Shown: positions 33,445 through 43,508, numbered from the stretch's first letter. The stretch is DNA of 64,000 nucleotides from JABMQB01 sp963678235 (GCA_963678235.1 OY782766.1:992001-1056000), one strand, 5' to 3'. The notes: a model not told the origin generated them from the letters alone. Numbers and translations: made by a program.

Positions 33445-35955
33445 TTATTCATCTTTATTTAAATCAACTTCATTTCCTTCGGTATTCTCATTCTCAGGAG
33501 TTTCCTCTGTTTGATCTTCAGTTATAGAAACTCTTGCTACCGAAGCAATTACATCGTCATCTTTCATTTTAATGACCCTAACCCCTTGTGCAGCCCTTCC
33601 TATAACCGGGATTTGACTTACTGCCAAACGAATGGTTAATCCGTTTTGGGTAATAATCATTAAATCGTTATCATCTTCAACACTTTTAATTGCAATAAGG
33701 CTACCTGTTTTTTCAGTTATATTAATGGTTTTAACACCTTTCCCTCCACGGTTTGTTATCCTATAACCTTCAATTGATGAGCGTTTGCCATATCCGTTTT
33801 CAGAAATAACCAGAACGTTTTCGCTCTCGTTTTCTACACATATCATGCCAACCACTTCATCGTTCTCATTACCAAGGGTTACGCCCTTAACTCCGGCAGC
33901 AGTTCTACCAATCGGACGAACGATGCTTTCGTTAAAACGGATAGCTTTCCCAGATTTAACTGCCATTAAAATTTCCATGTTACCATTGGTTAAACGCGCT
34001 TCAAGAAGCTCATCCCCTTCTTTAATGGTTATTGCATTAACGCCATTTTGCCTTGGTCTAGAATATGCTTCTAAGGTTGTTTTTTTGATAATACCTTTTT
34101 TCGTACAAAGAATAATATAATTTGAATTGATAAATTCTTCGTCGGCGAGTGTTTTTACATTTATATAAGCCAAAACCTTGTCTTCTGCCTCAATATTCAA
34201 CACATTCTGAATTGCACGACCTTTTGATGTACGGCTACCTTCGGGAATCTGGTATACCTTCAGCCAGAAACATTTTCCATTTTTGGTAAATAATAAGATG
34301 GTGTTGTGCATTGATGCGATAAACATATGCTCAAGGAAGTCTTCATCGCGTGTGGTTCCCCCTTTTGAACCTACACCTCCCCTTCCCTGGGTCCTGAATT
34401 CAGCCAACGGCGTACGTTTTATATAGCCAAGATGCGAAATGGTAATTACCATATCTTCATCTGCGTAAAAATCTTCAGGATTAAATTCTTCGGCATTTGG
34501 CACAACTTCCGATCTTCTCTCATCACCGAACTTTTGCTGAACTTCCAGCAATTCTTCTTTGATAATTTCCATCCTTATCGATTCATCGGCAAGAATAGAT
34601 TTTAAATGTTCGATAAGTTTCATTATTTCTTCGTATTCTGCACGAAGCTTATCTTGTTCAAGACCTGTTAATTGTCTCAATCTCATTTCAACAATTGCCC
34701 TTGCCTGGATGTCTGTTAATTCAAAACGAACGATTAGTTTTTCCCTTGCTTCTTCCGGTGATTTTGATCCCCGAATTAAAGCAATAACTTCATCAATATT
34801 ATCGCTGGCAATTATCAGTCCTTCAAGTATATGTGCCCTCTTTTCTGCTTGTTCAAGCTCGTATTCCGTTCTCCTGACTACAACATCATGTCTGTGATCA
34901 ACAAAATAACGAATTAAGTCTTTGATGTTAAGTACTTTCGGACGGCCATTGACCAATGCAATGTTATTTACATTGAAGGAAGTTTGCAGCGATGTGTATT
35001 TGTAGAGCTTGTTTAATACGACATTGCTCATGGCATCGCGCTTAATGTCGTACACAACCCTCATTCCTTCCCTGTCTGATTCATCGTTTACGTTCGAAAT
35101 TCCCTCAATCTTCTTATCGTTAACAAGATCAGCTGTTTTTTGGATCATTTCAGCACGGTTAACCAAATACGGAATTTCTGTTACGACGATTTTTTCCCTG
35201 CCGTTTTCATTTTCGATATGTGCTTTTCCACGAAGAACAATACGTCCCCTACCCGTTTCAAACGCATCTCGCACACCTTGATAACCATAAATTATACCTC
35301 CGGTTGGAAAGTCCGGTGCAACCATGATGTCAATGATTTCATCCATGCTAATATCTTTATTGTCGATATATGCAATGGTTGCACGAATAGTATCCGACAA
35401 ATTATGAGGAGCCATGTTTGTAGCCATCCCAACGGCGATACCTGACGTACCATTAACAATGAGGTTTGGCAACCTAGTAGGCATCACAACTGGTTCATTT
35501 AATGATTCGTCAAAATTTGGCTGAAAATCTACCGTATTTTTATCCAGGTCAGCCAGCATTAATTCTGCAATTTTTTCCAACCTTGCTTCTGTATAACGCA
35601 TCGCTGCCGGGCTGTCACCATCAACCGATCCGTAGTTCCCTTGTCCATCTACAAGCGGGTATCGTAACGACCAGTGCTGGGCCATACGCACCATTGTAAA
35701 ATATACGGAGGAATCACCGTGTGGGTGATATTTACCTAACACTTCACCAACAATCCTTGCTGATTTTTTGTATCCGCGATTTGAAAAAACACCGAGTTCG
35801 CTCATGCCATATAAAACCCTTCTGTGTACAGGTTTCAATCCATCTCTGACATCAGGTAGCGCCCTTGAAACGATTACCGACATTGAATAATCAATGTAAG
35901 CCGTTTTCATTTGCTCCTCAATGTTTATTTTAATAATCTTTTCTCCTTCAGACAT
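33445..35955 (-). CDS. gyrA: DNA gyrase subunit A
   Basis: 836 aa. The subunit breaks and rejoins DNA during negative supercoiling, with GyrB. The winged-helix domain has HPHGDSS (Ser82, equal to E. coli Ser83) and the active-site Tyr121 in AAMRYTEARL. The position equal to E. coli Asp87 is Phe86. The tower and coiled-coil are followed by the C-terminal beta-pinwheel with a GyrA-box-like QGRGGVGSKGG and RGGKG in a later blade, then an acidic tail. GyrA-box presence supports gyrase over topoisomerase IV. It is divergent from clpC; -7-like CAAAAATA on the complementary strand lies at 36003-36010. Confidence 0.97.
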   Translation of the reverse strand: MSEGEKIIKINIEEQMKTAYIDYSMSVIVSRALPDVRDGLKPVHRRVLYGMSELGVFSNRGYKKSARIVGEVLGKYHPHGDSSVYFTMVRMAQHWSLRYPLVDGQGNYGSVDGDSPAAMRYTEARLEKIAELMLADLDKNTVDFQPNFDESLNEPVVMPTRLPNLIVNGTSGIAVGMATNMAPHNLSDTIRATIAYIDNKDISMDEIIDIMVAPDFPTGGIIYGYQGVRDAFETGRGRIVLRGKAHIENENGREKIVVTEIPYLVNRAEMIQKTADLVNDKKIEGISNVNDESDREGMRVVYDIKRDAMSNVVLNKLYKYTSLQTSFNVNNIALVNGRPKVLNIKDLIRYFVDHRHDVVVRRTEYELEQAEKRAHILEGLIIASDNIDEVIALIRGSKSPEEAREKLIVRFELTDIQARAIVEMRLRQLTGLEQDKLRAEYEEIMKLIEHLKSILADESIRMEIIKEELLEVQQKFGDERRSEVVPNAEEFNPEDFYADEDMVITISHLGYIKRTPLAEFRTQGRGGVGSKGGTTRDEDFLEHMFIASMHNTILLFTKNGKCFWLKVYQIPEGSRTSKGRAIQNVLNIEAEDKVLAYINVKTLADEEFINSNYIILCTKKGIIKKTTLEAYSRPRQNGVNAITIKEGDELLEARLTNGNMEILMAVKSGKAIRFNESIVRPIGRTAAGVKGVTLGNENDEVVGMICVENESENVLVISENGYGKRSSIEGYRITNRGGKGVKTINITEKTGSLIAIKSVEDDNDLMIITQNGLTIRLAVSQIPVIGRAAQGVRVIKMKDDDVIASVARVSITEDQTEETPENENTEGNEVDLNKDE

Positions 35956-36002
35956 TTATATCTTCTTTATTTTGAATTTTATTTTCCTCTTATTTCGACC
36001 CA

Positions 36003-36010
36003 CAAAAATA
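36003..36010 (-). promoter_or_regulatory. -7 box for gyrA
   Basis: On the minus strand the bases read TATTTTTG, matching TAnnTTTG about 48 bp before the gyrA ATG. No clear TTTG lies 20 bp further upstream. Confidence 0.4.
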
Positions 36011-36230
36011 GTAAATCCTATGTCTTTTTTTGTAAATATTAACATCAATTTCCATCTTTTATTTTAAAGATATTAACATATTAACTGACATATTTTCATG
36101 ATGAAGCGAGCTTATTTGATAACTTGTTGGGAATTTAGCCTATAGTATCTCTATTTTTTCTTTAATTTTATTCTTTCAACTTTTAGGTATAGAAATTGTT
36201 TAGTTAGAGAAAAATTTGAAGGAAAATAAT

Positions 36231-38741
36231 ATGGATTCTCAATTTTCACCCAGAATTAAAGACATTATCGCATATAGCCGGGAAGAAGCTATTCGCTTGG
36301 GAAATGATTATATAGGACTGGAGCATTTATTTCTTGGAATACTTAGGGACGGAGAAGGAATTGCAACCGATATTTTGGATAATCTTGGAATAAATTTGAG
36401 CGAGTTTAAAATGGAACTTGAAAAAAAGGTTCGTGTTGATCGTGAAATTAATCCAAAAGCGGATATCCAAATGCTGAAGACTGCCGAGAAAGCACTGAAA
36501 ATAATATATTTAGAAGCAAGGTCTTTTCAAAGTACAGTTGCCAATAGTGGGCATTTACTGCTATCCATTTTAAAGGATAGCGATAGCCTAATAGCAAATA
36601 TGCTTAACGATTTTGGTATTAATTATTACATAGTTAAATCCCAACTTCAGGATTACAAGCAACCAGAGGCAAAATCAGACTTTCCTGAACAAGATGATGA
36701 CGATCCGGATGAATCGTTCTCAAGAAACCCGGGTTCTTCTTCAAAAAAAGTTATGACACCAAAATCAGAAACTCCGGTTTTAGATAATTTCGGGACTGAT
36801 ATTACAAAATTGGCAGAAGAAAACAGCCTTGATCCGATCGTTGGAAGGGAAAAAGAGATCGAGCGCCTGGCGCAAATCCTGAGCAGAAGGAAAAAGAACA
36901 ATCCTATTTTGATTGGGGAGCCGGGAGTAGGAAAATCGGCAATTGCAGAGGGATTAGCATTAAGGATAGTTCAGAAAAAAGTATCCAGGATATTATTTGA
37001 GAAAAGGGTTGTTAGCCTTGATATTGCGTCAATTGTTGCCGGAACGAAATACCGTGGGCAGTTTGAGGAAAGAATGAAAGCAATTCTTAATGAGTTGTCG
37101 AAGGTTACCAATGTAATTCTTTTTATTGATGAAATCCATACCATTGTTGGTGCAGGTGGTGCAACTGGTTCGCTGGATGCAGCGAATATGTTGAAGCCAG
37201 CTTTAGCAAGGGGCGAAATTCAATGTATTGGTGCCACTACCCTGGATGAATATCGTCAACAAATTGAAAAAGATGGAGCCTTAGAGCGTCGTTTCCAGAA
37301 AGTTATGGTGGAACCAACATCGGTTAAAGAAACCGTTGAGATACTTAACAATATCAAAAGCAGGTATGAAGAGCATCACAATGTTATTTATACACCCGAG
37401 GCAATTGAAAGTTGCGTAACGCTAACTTCCAGGTATATAACCGACAGGTATTTGCCAGATAAAGCCATTGATGCATTAGACGAAGCAGGATCACGCGTTC
37501 ATATATCAAATATCAATGTTCCGGAACGTATTGTCAAACTTGAAAAGAAGATTGAAGATACCAAAGAAGAAAAAATAGCAGCAGTTAAAAGTCAAAATTT
37601 TGAATTGGCTGCAAACTTCAGGGATAAAGAAAAAAACCTTGCCCAACTTTTAGAAAAAGAAAAAGAAGAGTGGGAAAAAGAATTGATAAACCACCGGGAA
37701 ACTGTTGATGAACCAAAGGTTGCGGAAGTTGTGGCCATGATGTCGGGTGTTCCGGTGCAAAGGATTGCCCAGGCTGAAGGCAAACGTTTGATGAATATGT
37801 CTAAAGACCTTAAAGGAAGGGTAATTGGGCAAGATGATGCAATTCAGAAAATCGTAAAAGCAATCCATCGGAACAGGGCTGGATTAAAAGATCCAAATAG
37901 GCCAATTGGTTCCTTTATTTTCTTGGGCCCCACTGGGGTTGGAAAAACGCAATTGGCAAAAATATTGGCCACCTATTTATTTGACAGTGCCGATGCGCTG
38001 ATACGTATTGACATGAGTGAATACATGGAGAAATTTTCGGTTTCAAGGTTGGTTGGTGCGCCTCCCGGATATGTTGGATACGAAGAGGGTGGCCAGTTAA
38101 CTGAAAAAGTACGTCGTAAGCCTTACGCCGTTGTTTTACTTGATGAAATAGAAAAAGCCCATCCCGATGTTTTCCATTTGTTGCTGCAATTGCTGGATGA
38201 AGGAAGGTTAACTGATAGCCTTGGAAGAAATGTTGATTTTAAAAATACGATTGTTATTATGACTTCCAATATCGGTACCCGTCAACTTAAAGATTTTGGA
38301 AGGGGTGTTGGATTCTCAACTATAAAATCAGCAGAAGACGATAGCGAACACACCAAATACGTGTTGCAGAAAGCGCTTAAAAATGCTTTTGCTCCAGAAT
38401 TCCTAAACAGGATTGATGATGTAGTCATGTTCAATTCATTGACGAAGAAGGAGATTTTCCAGATTATTGATATTGAGCTGAAAGATTTATACGCGCGTGT
38501 TGAAGGATTAAATTATAAAATGAAACTGTCGGTGCCGGCAAAAGATTTTATTGCTGAAAAAGGCTACGATCCTCAATTTGGTGCAAGGCCTTTAAAAAGG
38601 GCTATTCAGAAATACCTTGAAGATGAAATGGCAGAAATTATCATCAGTGATTCAGTTTCAGAAGGAGACACTATTTCAATTGGCTTGGATAAAAAAGCGG
38701 AAAAGCTTAAAATAAAAATCATTCCGGCTAAAAAGGAATAA
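36231..38741 (+). CDS. clpC: ClpC-type AAA+ chaperone-unfoldase
   Basis: 836 aa from ATG 36231 (TTG 36216 is also open). The N-domain has two Clp repeats (residues 1-145: FSPRIKDIIAYSREEAIRLGNDYIGLEH). AAA domain 1 carries Walker A GEPGVGKSA and Walker B LFIDEIHTIVGAG. A UVR-like coiled-coil middle region (FELAANFRDKEKN) separates it from AAA domain 2 with GPTGVGKTQ and VVLLDEIEKAHPD. It unfolds substrates for the ClpP protease. The UVR middle and size favour ClpC over ClpA or ClpB. It is divergent from gyrA. Confidence 0.95.
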   Translation: MDSQFSPRIKDIIAYSREEAIRLGNDYIGLEHLFLGILRDGEGIATDILDNLGINLSEFKMELEKKVRVDREINPKADIQMLKTAEKALKIIYLEARSFQSTVANSGHLLLSILKDSDSLIANMLNDFGINYYIVKSQLQDYKQPEAKSDFPEQDDDDPDESFSRNPGSSSKKVMTPKSETPVLDNFGTDITKLAEENSLDPIVGREKEIERLAQILSRRKKNNPILIGEPGVGKSAIAEGLALRIVQKKVSRILFEKRVVSLDIASIVAGTKYRGQFEERMKAILNELSKVTNVILFIDEIHTIVGAGGATGSLDAANMLKPALARGEIQCIGATTLDEYRQQIEKDGALERRFQKVMVEPTSVKETVEILNNIKSRYEEHHNVIYTPEAIESCVTLTSRYITDRYLPDKAIDALDEAGSRVHISNINVPERIVKLEKKIEDTKEEKIAAVKSQNFELAANFRDKEKNLAQLLEKEKEEWEKELINHRETVDEPKVAEVVAMMSGVPVQRIAQAEGKRLMNMSKDLKGRVIGQDDAIQKIVKAIHRNRAGLKDPNRPIGSFIFLGPTGVGKTQLAKILATYLFDSADALIRIDMSEYMEKFSVSRLVGAPPGYVGYEEGGQLTEKVRRKPYAVVLLDEIEKAHPDVFHLLLQLLDEGRLTDSLGRNVDFKNTIVIMTSNIGTRQLKDFGRGVGFSTIKSAEDDSEHTKYVLQKALKNAFAPEFLNRIDDVVMFNSLTKKEIFQIIDIELKDLYARVEGLNYKMKLSVPAKDFIAEKGYDPQFGARPLKRAIQKYLEDEMAEIIISDSVSEGDTISIGLDKKAEKLKIKIIPAKKE

Positions 38742-38763
38742 AATTTAAAGAGATTATATAAAT

Positions 38764-38795
38764 GGGCTGTTCAGTATTGGGCAGCCTTTTATTTT
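38764..38795 (+). terminator. Terminator after clpC
   Basis: GGCTGTTC and GGGCAGCC pair around the loop AGTATT (two G-U pairs), followed by TTTTATTTT. It overlaps the last codon region of the convergent phosphatase gene. Confidence 0.75.
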
Positions 38796-40696
38796 GGTTT
38801 GAATTTTAAGACTACCATGCTTAAATCATCCGGAAGTTCTGTTGATTTTCTGAACTGATTAATCGAATCCTCTACAGAAGCTACAATTTCGTTGGGATGA
38901 AGGTCTCGAAGTCCGTTTAAAGAATTCCTAAACCGTTCCTCTCCAAAATGGGTATTATATTCATTTACTGCATCGGTAACACCATCTGTATATAAAATAA
39001 GGCAGTCGTCATCTTCCAATTTGGTAAACGATTCATGATAAGGTCTTCCGGCATACAAGCCCAGTGGCAAACCATGTGCTGCAGATAATTCTTCAATTAT
39101 TCCGTTTGCCCTTAATATTTTTGAAGTTGTATGGGCGGCATTACAATAATTTAGGACTCCCGTTTTAATGTTCAATATCCCAACAAACATGGTTAGGAAA
39201 AACTGGTTTTGATTTTTTTCAACCAGCTCATCATTAATTTCCGATGCCACCTGGCTGGCATTACGCCCAAAAGACCTGCCCTGAAGCAGCGTGTGCGCAA
39301 CCCCCATAAATAAAGCAGCGGGAATACCTTTTCCCGAAACATCCCCTATCGCTAGTAATAAATGATCGTCGTCAACGAAAAAGTAATCGTATAAATCGCC
39401 ACTTATAACCAATGCGGGTTTATAAATGGAAAAAATATCGATTTCTTTTTTATCAGGGAAAGGTGGGAAATTATTTGGAATGATACTCTGCTGTATTTCT
39501 GAAGCTTGCTCCAAATCAATACTAAACTTTTTAAACTGAAGCTTGGCTTGTTCTTCGTTTAATTTATTTCTTTCCACCCAAATTTGTAGTTGATCAAGAC
39601 TTTTATTTAAGGATACAACCTCGTTTTTTGATTTGGTCATCCCAATTCCATGGCTAAATGTATGAATTTCAGTTATTAGCTGTGAAATTGGATTCATAAG
39701 TCGTGAAACAATTAAATTTATCAGAAAAAATATGATGCCAAGCCCAAGAAGTGAAATCGCAATGAGTCGCCAAAGCATTTCATTTAGATCATGATAGAGC
39801 TCTCTGTGCGGACGTATAATTATGATTGTCCAGTTGTTCTCAGGCAAGGGTGCATAATAAGCCCAGCTTTTTTCATAATTTAAATGGGAAGGATATGCGA
39901 TGGTCGAGCCTGCAATATTTCTTCTAAGAAGGTTTTGAATTGAATCTGGTGGATTTGGAACTTCCTTAGCTGTTAAATTCAGTATGTTTTGCGTTAAAAT
40001 CCTGCTCTCATCTGGATGTGTTATAAATGTTCCTTTTTCGGAAACAAGAAAAGCATAACCACGTTTGCCAACCTTTGTGTTCGAGATAACTTTGTTTAAA
40101 TAATTTAACGATAGTTCTATGCAAAAATGACCTGCTTTTATAGTTTCATTATTGGCATTTTTTATTAAAAGTGGTCGAACAAATGAGCTAATAGCCCGAT
40201 CGTACACTTTGCAGTAATAGGGCTCACTCCATCCATATTTCTCTGTTCGGATAAGTTCTGTAAAAGAAGAATTTTCATTGTCGCACGCATGTCCGTTTTT
40301 ATAGGTTTTATTTGTACGAATTTCATTGTCAATTTTCGCAGCAGCATAATATAAATATTGATTCGGGAATAGGTTGCTGTCCAGGTCAATATGGATGGCT
40401 TGTAAATAAGGGTATCTTTTTAATAATCCAGAGAAAAGAAGCTCAAGGTTCGCCTTATCTACAATATATGGGATTTGGTCACCAAGGTTTGAAGCTATTT
40501 CTTGTGTTGTAACAACATTATCCCTGACCTTTGAAATTAAATCGGTACTTAACCCGATAGCACTTTTTTCAATGTTTTCTTTTAATATCCGGTTGCCATA
40601 CTGATATGAAATAACTATAAAAGTAGTAAGGACAAGGGTTATTGCAGAAGAAATATAAATATTTAATTTATATCCGGTTGTTTTCTTTCTTGGCAT
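38789..40696 (-). CDS. Membrane sensor with SpoIIE-type PP2C phosphatase
   Basis: 635 aa. Two membrane helices (about residues 10-32 and 308-332) bracket a double-Cache-like extracytoplasmic sensor domain (about 35-305), with FLVSEKGTFITHPDE typical of Cache. A HAMP linker follows (VSRLMNPISQLITEI). The output is a SpoIIE/RsbU phosphatase: VISGDLYDYFFVDDDHLLLAIGDVSGKGIPAALFM, ILYTDGVTDA and a final ELPDDLSMVVLKF, with the metal-binding Asp residues intact. It should remove Ser/Thr phosphates from an anti-sigma antagonist or similar partner in response to a signal. No anti-sigma or antagonist gene is adjacent. Confidence 0.93.
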   Translation of the reverse strand: MPRKKTTGYKLNIYISSAITLVLTTFIVISYQYGNRILKENIEKSAIGLSTDLISKVRDNVVTTQEIASNLGDQIPYIVDKANLELLFSGLLKRYPYLQAIHIDLDSNLFPNQYLYYAAAKIDNEIRTNKTYKNGHACDNENSSFTELIRTEKYGWSEPYYCKVYDRAISSFVRPLLIKNANNETIKAGHFCIELSLNYLNKVISNTKVGKRGYAFLVSEKGTFITHPDESRILTQNILNLTAKEVPNPPDSIQNLLRRNIAGSTIAYPSHLNYEKSWAYYAPLPENNWTIIIIRPHRELYHDLNEMLWRLIAISLLGLGIIFFLINLIVSRLMNPISQLITEIHTFSHGIGMTKSKNEVVSLNKSLDQLQIWVERNKLNEEQAKLQFKKFSIDLEQASEIQQSIIPNNFPPFPDKKEIDIFSIYKPALVISGDLYDYFFVDDDHLLLAIGDVSGKGIPAALFMGVAHTLLQGRSFGRNASQVASEINDELVEKNQNQFFLTMFVGILNIKTGVLNYCNAAHTTSKILRANGIIEELSAAHGLPLGLYAGRPYHESFTKLEDDDCLILYTDGVTDAVNEYNTHFGEERFRNSLNGLRDLHPNEIVASVEDSINQFRKSTELPDDLSMVVLKFKPK

Positions 40697-40752
40697 TGAC
40701 GTTGTTCTGTTCTCAGAGATTCAATTTACTGTTTTTTTTTGAGTTACAAACC

Positions 40753-41619
40753 TTATTTGACATATTTTAACCAAGTTCTTGTTCCAGAATACCCACAACT
40801 TATGCCTGCTATATGGGATGCAGCTTTCAGTGCCAAATCAAAATCCTTCAAGTTTAATAAATAGTGGCAAAATGCCCCATGGAAAAAATCACCAGCACCC
40901 AATGTATCCACAACATTCACGCGTTCCACATTTATCTCGTTTATGACTTCTTCGGAGTACCATAAAATTGGCTCCCCTCCCCTTGTAATTGCAGTATTTT
41001 GAATGTTTATAGATGCCAGGAATTCAAAAACTTCAGATGAGTTTGTTGTGCCTGGCGGGTGAAAATCATTTGAACAGATGGCATAATCAACAAAAGGAAG
41101 CAGGTCTTCATATTGTGGCTTCCAACTGCCACAATCAGCTATGATTGGGATGTTCTTTTTCTTGGCTGCTTTTACTGTCGGAAGGGCAATCTCAGGATAA
41201 AAACCGTCGATAAAAATGAAGGAGGCTTCCATATTTTCAAATTGATCCAGGATTTCTTCACTGATATTAATTTTTGGCGGATTATGCGTGAATATATTGC
41301 GGTCCCCTTTTTCGTTAGAGGTAACAACTGTTGCAATTACCGCCGAAACCGGCTGCCCGGCGACTACATCATTAACTGTTACTTTATGGTTTGTTAAGTC
41401 ATCGATTATATAGTTCCGAAATGAATTTTCTCCGATTGCTGAATACAACTCTGCCTTACCATTTAAATAGGCGAAAATAACTGCTGCATTTGTTGCCGGA
41501 CCTCCCACTATAAAGTCTGGAGCATCTGTCTTTACTTTAACATTTGCCACAGGAAATGAATCTACAGTATATTGAATGTCAATGGTGGTTAAACCAATAA
41601 ATATTCCGTTTTTAACCAT
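40753..41619 (-). CDS. PfkB-family sugar/nucleoside kinase
   Basis: 288 aa from ATG 41619; a TTG at 41634 is inside a hairpin and is less likely. The ribokinase-like motifs are present: GGPATNAAVIFAYLNGKAELYSAIGE near the N-terminus (PfkB signature 1) and VDTLGAGDFFHGAFCHYL near the C-terminus (signature 2, with the catalytic Asp of GAGD). It phosphorylates a sugar or nucleoside with ATP; substrate is not readable. The ATG begins five bases after the T-run of a strong hairpin (41625-41648) that also ends the fabG message. Confidence 0.9.
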   Translation of the reverse strand: MVKNGIFIGLTTIDIQYTVDSFPVANVKVKTDAPDFIVGGPATNAAVIFAYLNGKAELYSAIGENSFRNYIIDDLTNHKVTVNDVVAGQPVSAVIATVVTSNEKGDRNIFTHNPPKINISEEILDQFENMEASFIFIDGFYPEIALPTVKAAKKKNIPIIADCGSWKPQYEDLLPFVDYAICSNDFHPPGTTNSSEVFEFLASINIQNTAITRGGEPILWYSEEVINEINVERVNVVDTLGAGDFFHGAFCHYLLNLKDFDLALKAASHIAGISCGYSGTRTWLKYVK

Positions 41620-41648
41620 AAAAAAGCTGTTCAAAAAAATGAACAGCT
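41620..41648 (-). terminator. Terminator-like hairpin directly before the sugar kinase start
   Basis: On the minus strand AGCTGTTC, an 8-base loop and GAACAGCT are followed by six T and then the ATG of the kinase. It is a good terminator for fabG, but leaves no room for a promoter of the kinase, so it could work as an attenuator or be read through. Confidence 0.75.
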
Positions 41649-41687
41649 AAATTATATTTTTTATTGAAACTAAATGTAAAAGTCCAC

Positions 41688-42434
41688 TTAGGTATTCATA
41701 GCTCCACACACGGTAATAACTTGTCCGCTCACATAGCTCGACAGGTCAGAAGCCAGGAATGTTGCAACCCCGGCAACTTCTTCAGGTGTACCACCTCGTT
41801 TTAACGGTATTGAATCTTCCCATGCTTTTCTTGCATCTTCCGGGATTTTTGAAGTCATTTCGGTAATGATAAACCCGGGTGCAATGGCATTTGAACGAAT
41901 TCCCCTGGAACCCAATTCGCGCGCAATGGATTTTGTAAAGCCAATAATACCTGCTTTTGATGCTGAATAGTTTGCTTGCCCCGCATTTCCGCTCACACCA
42001 ACAACCGAACTTAGGTTGATGATAGATCCGCTTCGTTGTTTGAGCATGGTGCGTTGAGCTGCTTTCGTAAAATTAAAAACAGATTTTAAATTTACATTGA
42101 TTACTGCATCCCATTGATCTTCAGTCATTCGCATCAACAAAGTATCTTTGGTAATACCTGCATTGTTAACCAGGGCATCAATAGCGCCAAATTCTTTTAC
42201 AATTTCGCCCACTACCCTCTCTGTATCTTCAAAATTACTGGCGTCAGAAGCATATCCTTTTGCTTTAATTCCCAAAGCGTTCAGTTCAGCCTCTGTGTTT
42301 TTCATATTTTCATCTTCAAAAAGATCGGTAAATGCAACGTTACAACCTTCTTGAGCAAATTTTAAAGCAATCGCTTTTCCTATTCCCCTGGAAGCTCCAG
42401 TTATAATAGCGGTTTTTCCTTCTAATAACTTCAT
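41688..42434 (-). CDS. fabG: 3-oxoacyl-[ACP] reductase
   Basis: 248 aa from ATG 42434. It is a short-chain dehydrogenase: TGASRGIGKAIA (NADPH motif), NNAG, catalytic Ser in LSSVVGVSG and Tyr-x3-Lys in NYSASKAG, then the C-terminal GQVITVCGAMNT. The length and sequence match FabG, which reduces 3-oxoacyl-ACP in fatty acid elongation; the family is large, so some other carbonyl substrate is possible. The gene stands alone, not in a fab operon. Confidence 0.92.
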   Translation of the reverse strand: MKLLEGKTAIITGASRGIGKAIALKFAQEGCNVAFTDLFEDENMKNTEAELNALGIKAKGYASDASNFEDTERVVGEIVKEFGAIDALVNNAGITKDTLLMRMTEDQWDAVINVNLKSVFNFTKAAQRTMLKQRSGSIINLSSVVGVSGNAGQANYSASKAGIIGFTKSIARELGSRGIRSNAIAPGFIITEMTSKIPEDARKAWEDSIPLKRGGTPEEVAGVATFLASDLSSYVSGQVITVCGAMNT

Positions 42435-42573
42435 TCTGGAAATTTTTTGAATTTTATTGAGCCACAAATATACTTTTTATTGGGTCTTAACAAAAAAAGC
42501 AAACCAGGAAATGCTTTAATTCTTCTTAAATAATGCTGGTCAATGGGAAAATTAAAACAAGTTGGTTTAAAGT

Positions 42574-43308
42574 TTAAAATAGGTGTTCCGATAGTTTTTT
42601 TAAGGTTTCACCTGCTTTCCCTTTTAAATGAATATCAGTTATTCTGTTGGTAAATAATGATTCATCAGGATTTATCTCAATGATGGTGGCGCCATATTCT
42701 TTGGCGGTATTTGGGATATAGGATGCCGGGGTGACTTCCCCTGTTGAGCCAATAATAATACATACTTCACATTTTTTTGCAGCAATAAACGACATTTCGT
42801 AGGCTTCGGGAGGAATACCTTCTCCAAAAAAGATAAAATCAGGTTTTAATACCGAAGCGTCATTTTTGCACTTTGGCGGTAGGTTTTCAAAATCGATGTT
42901 TTTCACATCTGAAAGCTCACCGCAAGCCAGGCATTTAAGCTTTTTTGAATTTCCGTGGAACTCATAAACATTTTTGCTTCCAGCTTCATAATGCAAGTTG
43001 TCAATGTTCTGCGTAACAATTGCTTTTAACAATTGTTCCTTCTCCATTTGTGCCAATACTTTGTGGGCATCATTTGGTTTTGAGCGTTCAAAAAAATCGT
43101 AAAATATTTCCCGGATGGATTCCCAACAAATACCCGGGTTTTGAAAAAAATAATTGATATCTAAAACTTTAGGATCGTATTTGTTCCAAAGCCCCATTTC
43201 GCCCCTAAATGGCGGGATTCCACTTTCAACAGATATTCCCGCACCTGTAAATGCTATGGTATATTTTGACTTTTTAATAATTTGAGCGGCCTGTTCTATT
43301 AATTCCAT
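42574..43308 (-). CDS. NAD-dependent protein deacylase (sirtuin), variant zinc site
   Basis: 244 aa from ATG 43308. Sirtuin features are the NAD motif GAGISVESGIPPFRG, TQNIDNLHYEAGSKNVYEFHGN (Gln, Asn, Asp and catalytic His) and GSTGEVTPAS. The zinc module has Cys-x2-Cys in LACG-like CLAC, and then PPKCKND, where the usual second Cys pair C-x2-C reads Cys-x2-Asp. So only three zinc cysteines remain; Asp might bind the metal. It removes acyl groups from lysines with NAD+. Bacterial class is CobB/U type; the specific acyl group is unknown. Confidence 0.92.
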   Translation of the reverse strand: MELIEQAAQIIKKSKYTIAFTGAGISVESGIPPFRGEMGLWNKYDPKVLDINYFFQNPGICWESIREIFYDFFERSKPNDAHKVLAQMEKEQLLKAIVTQNIDNLHYEAGSKNVYEFHGNSKKLKCLACGELSDVKNIDFENLPPKCKNDASVLKPDFIFFGEGIPPEAYEMSFIAAKKCEVCIIIGSTGEVTPASYIPNTAKEYGATIIEINPDESLFTNRITDIHLKGKAGETLKKLSEHLF

Positions 43309-43508
43309 CGTATTTTTTTCTTTCAATGACCACTAAATTACCTATCGTATTTCGAAAAGCAAAAAAATAGATAAGCAGTTAATACTTAATTATTATTGAA
43401 CATCATTAACACTATTTAAGTATGCCTTTTGAAAATATTGAATATGTTTGCGTCTTTATTTTTAGAATTAAATTAAGTGCATTTAACATAGGATTAAGAT
43501 CCATAATC

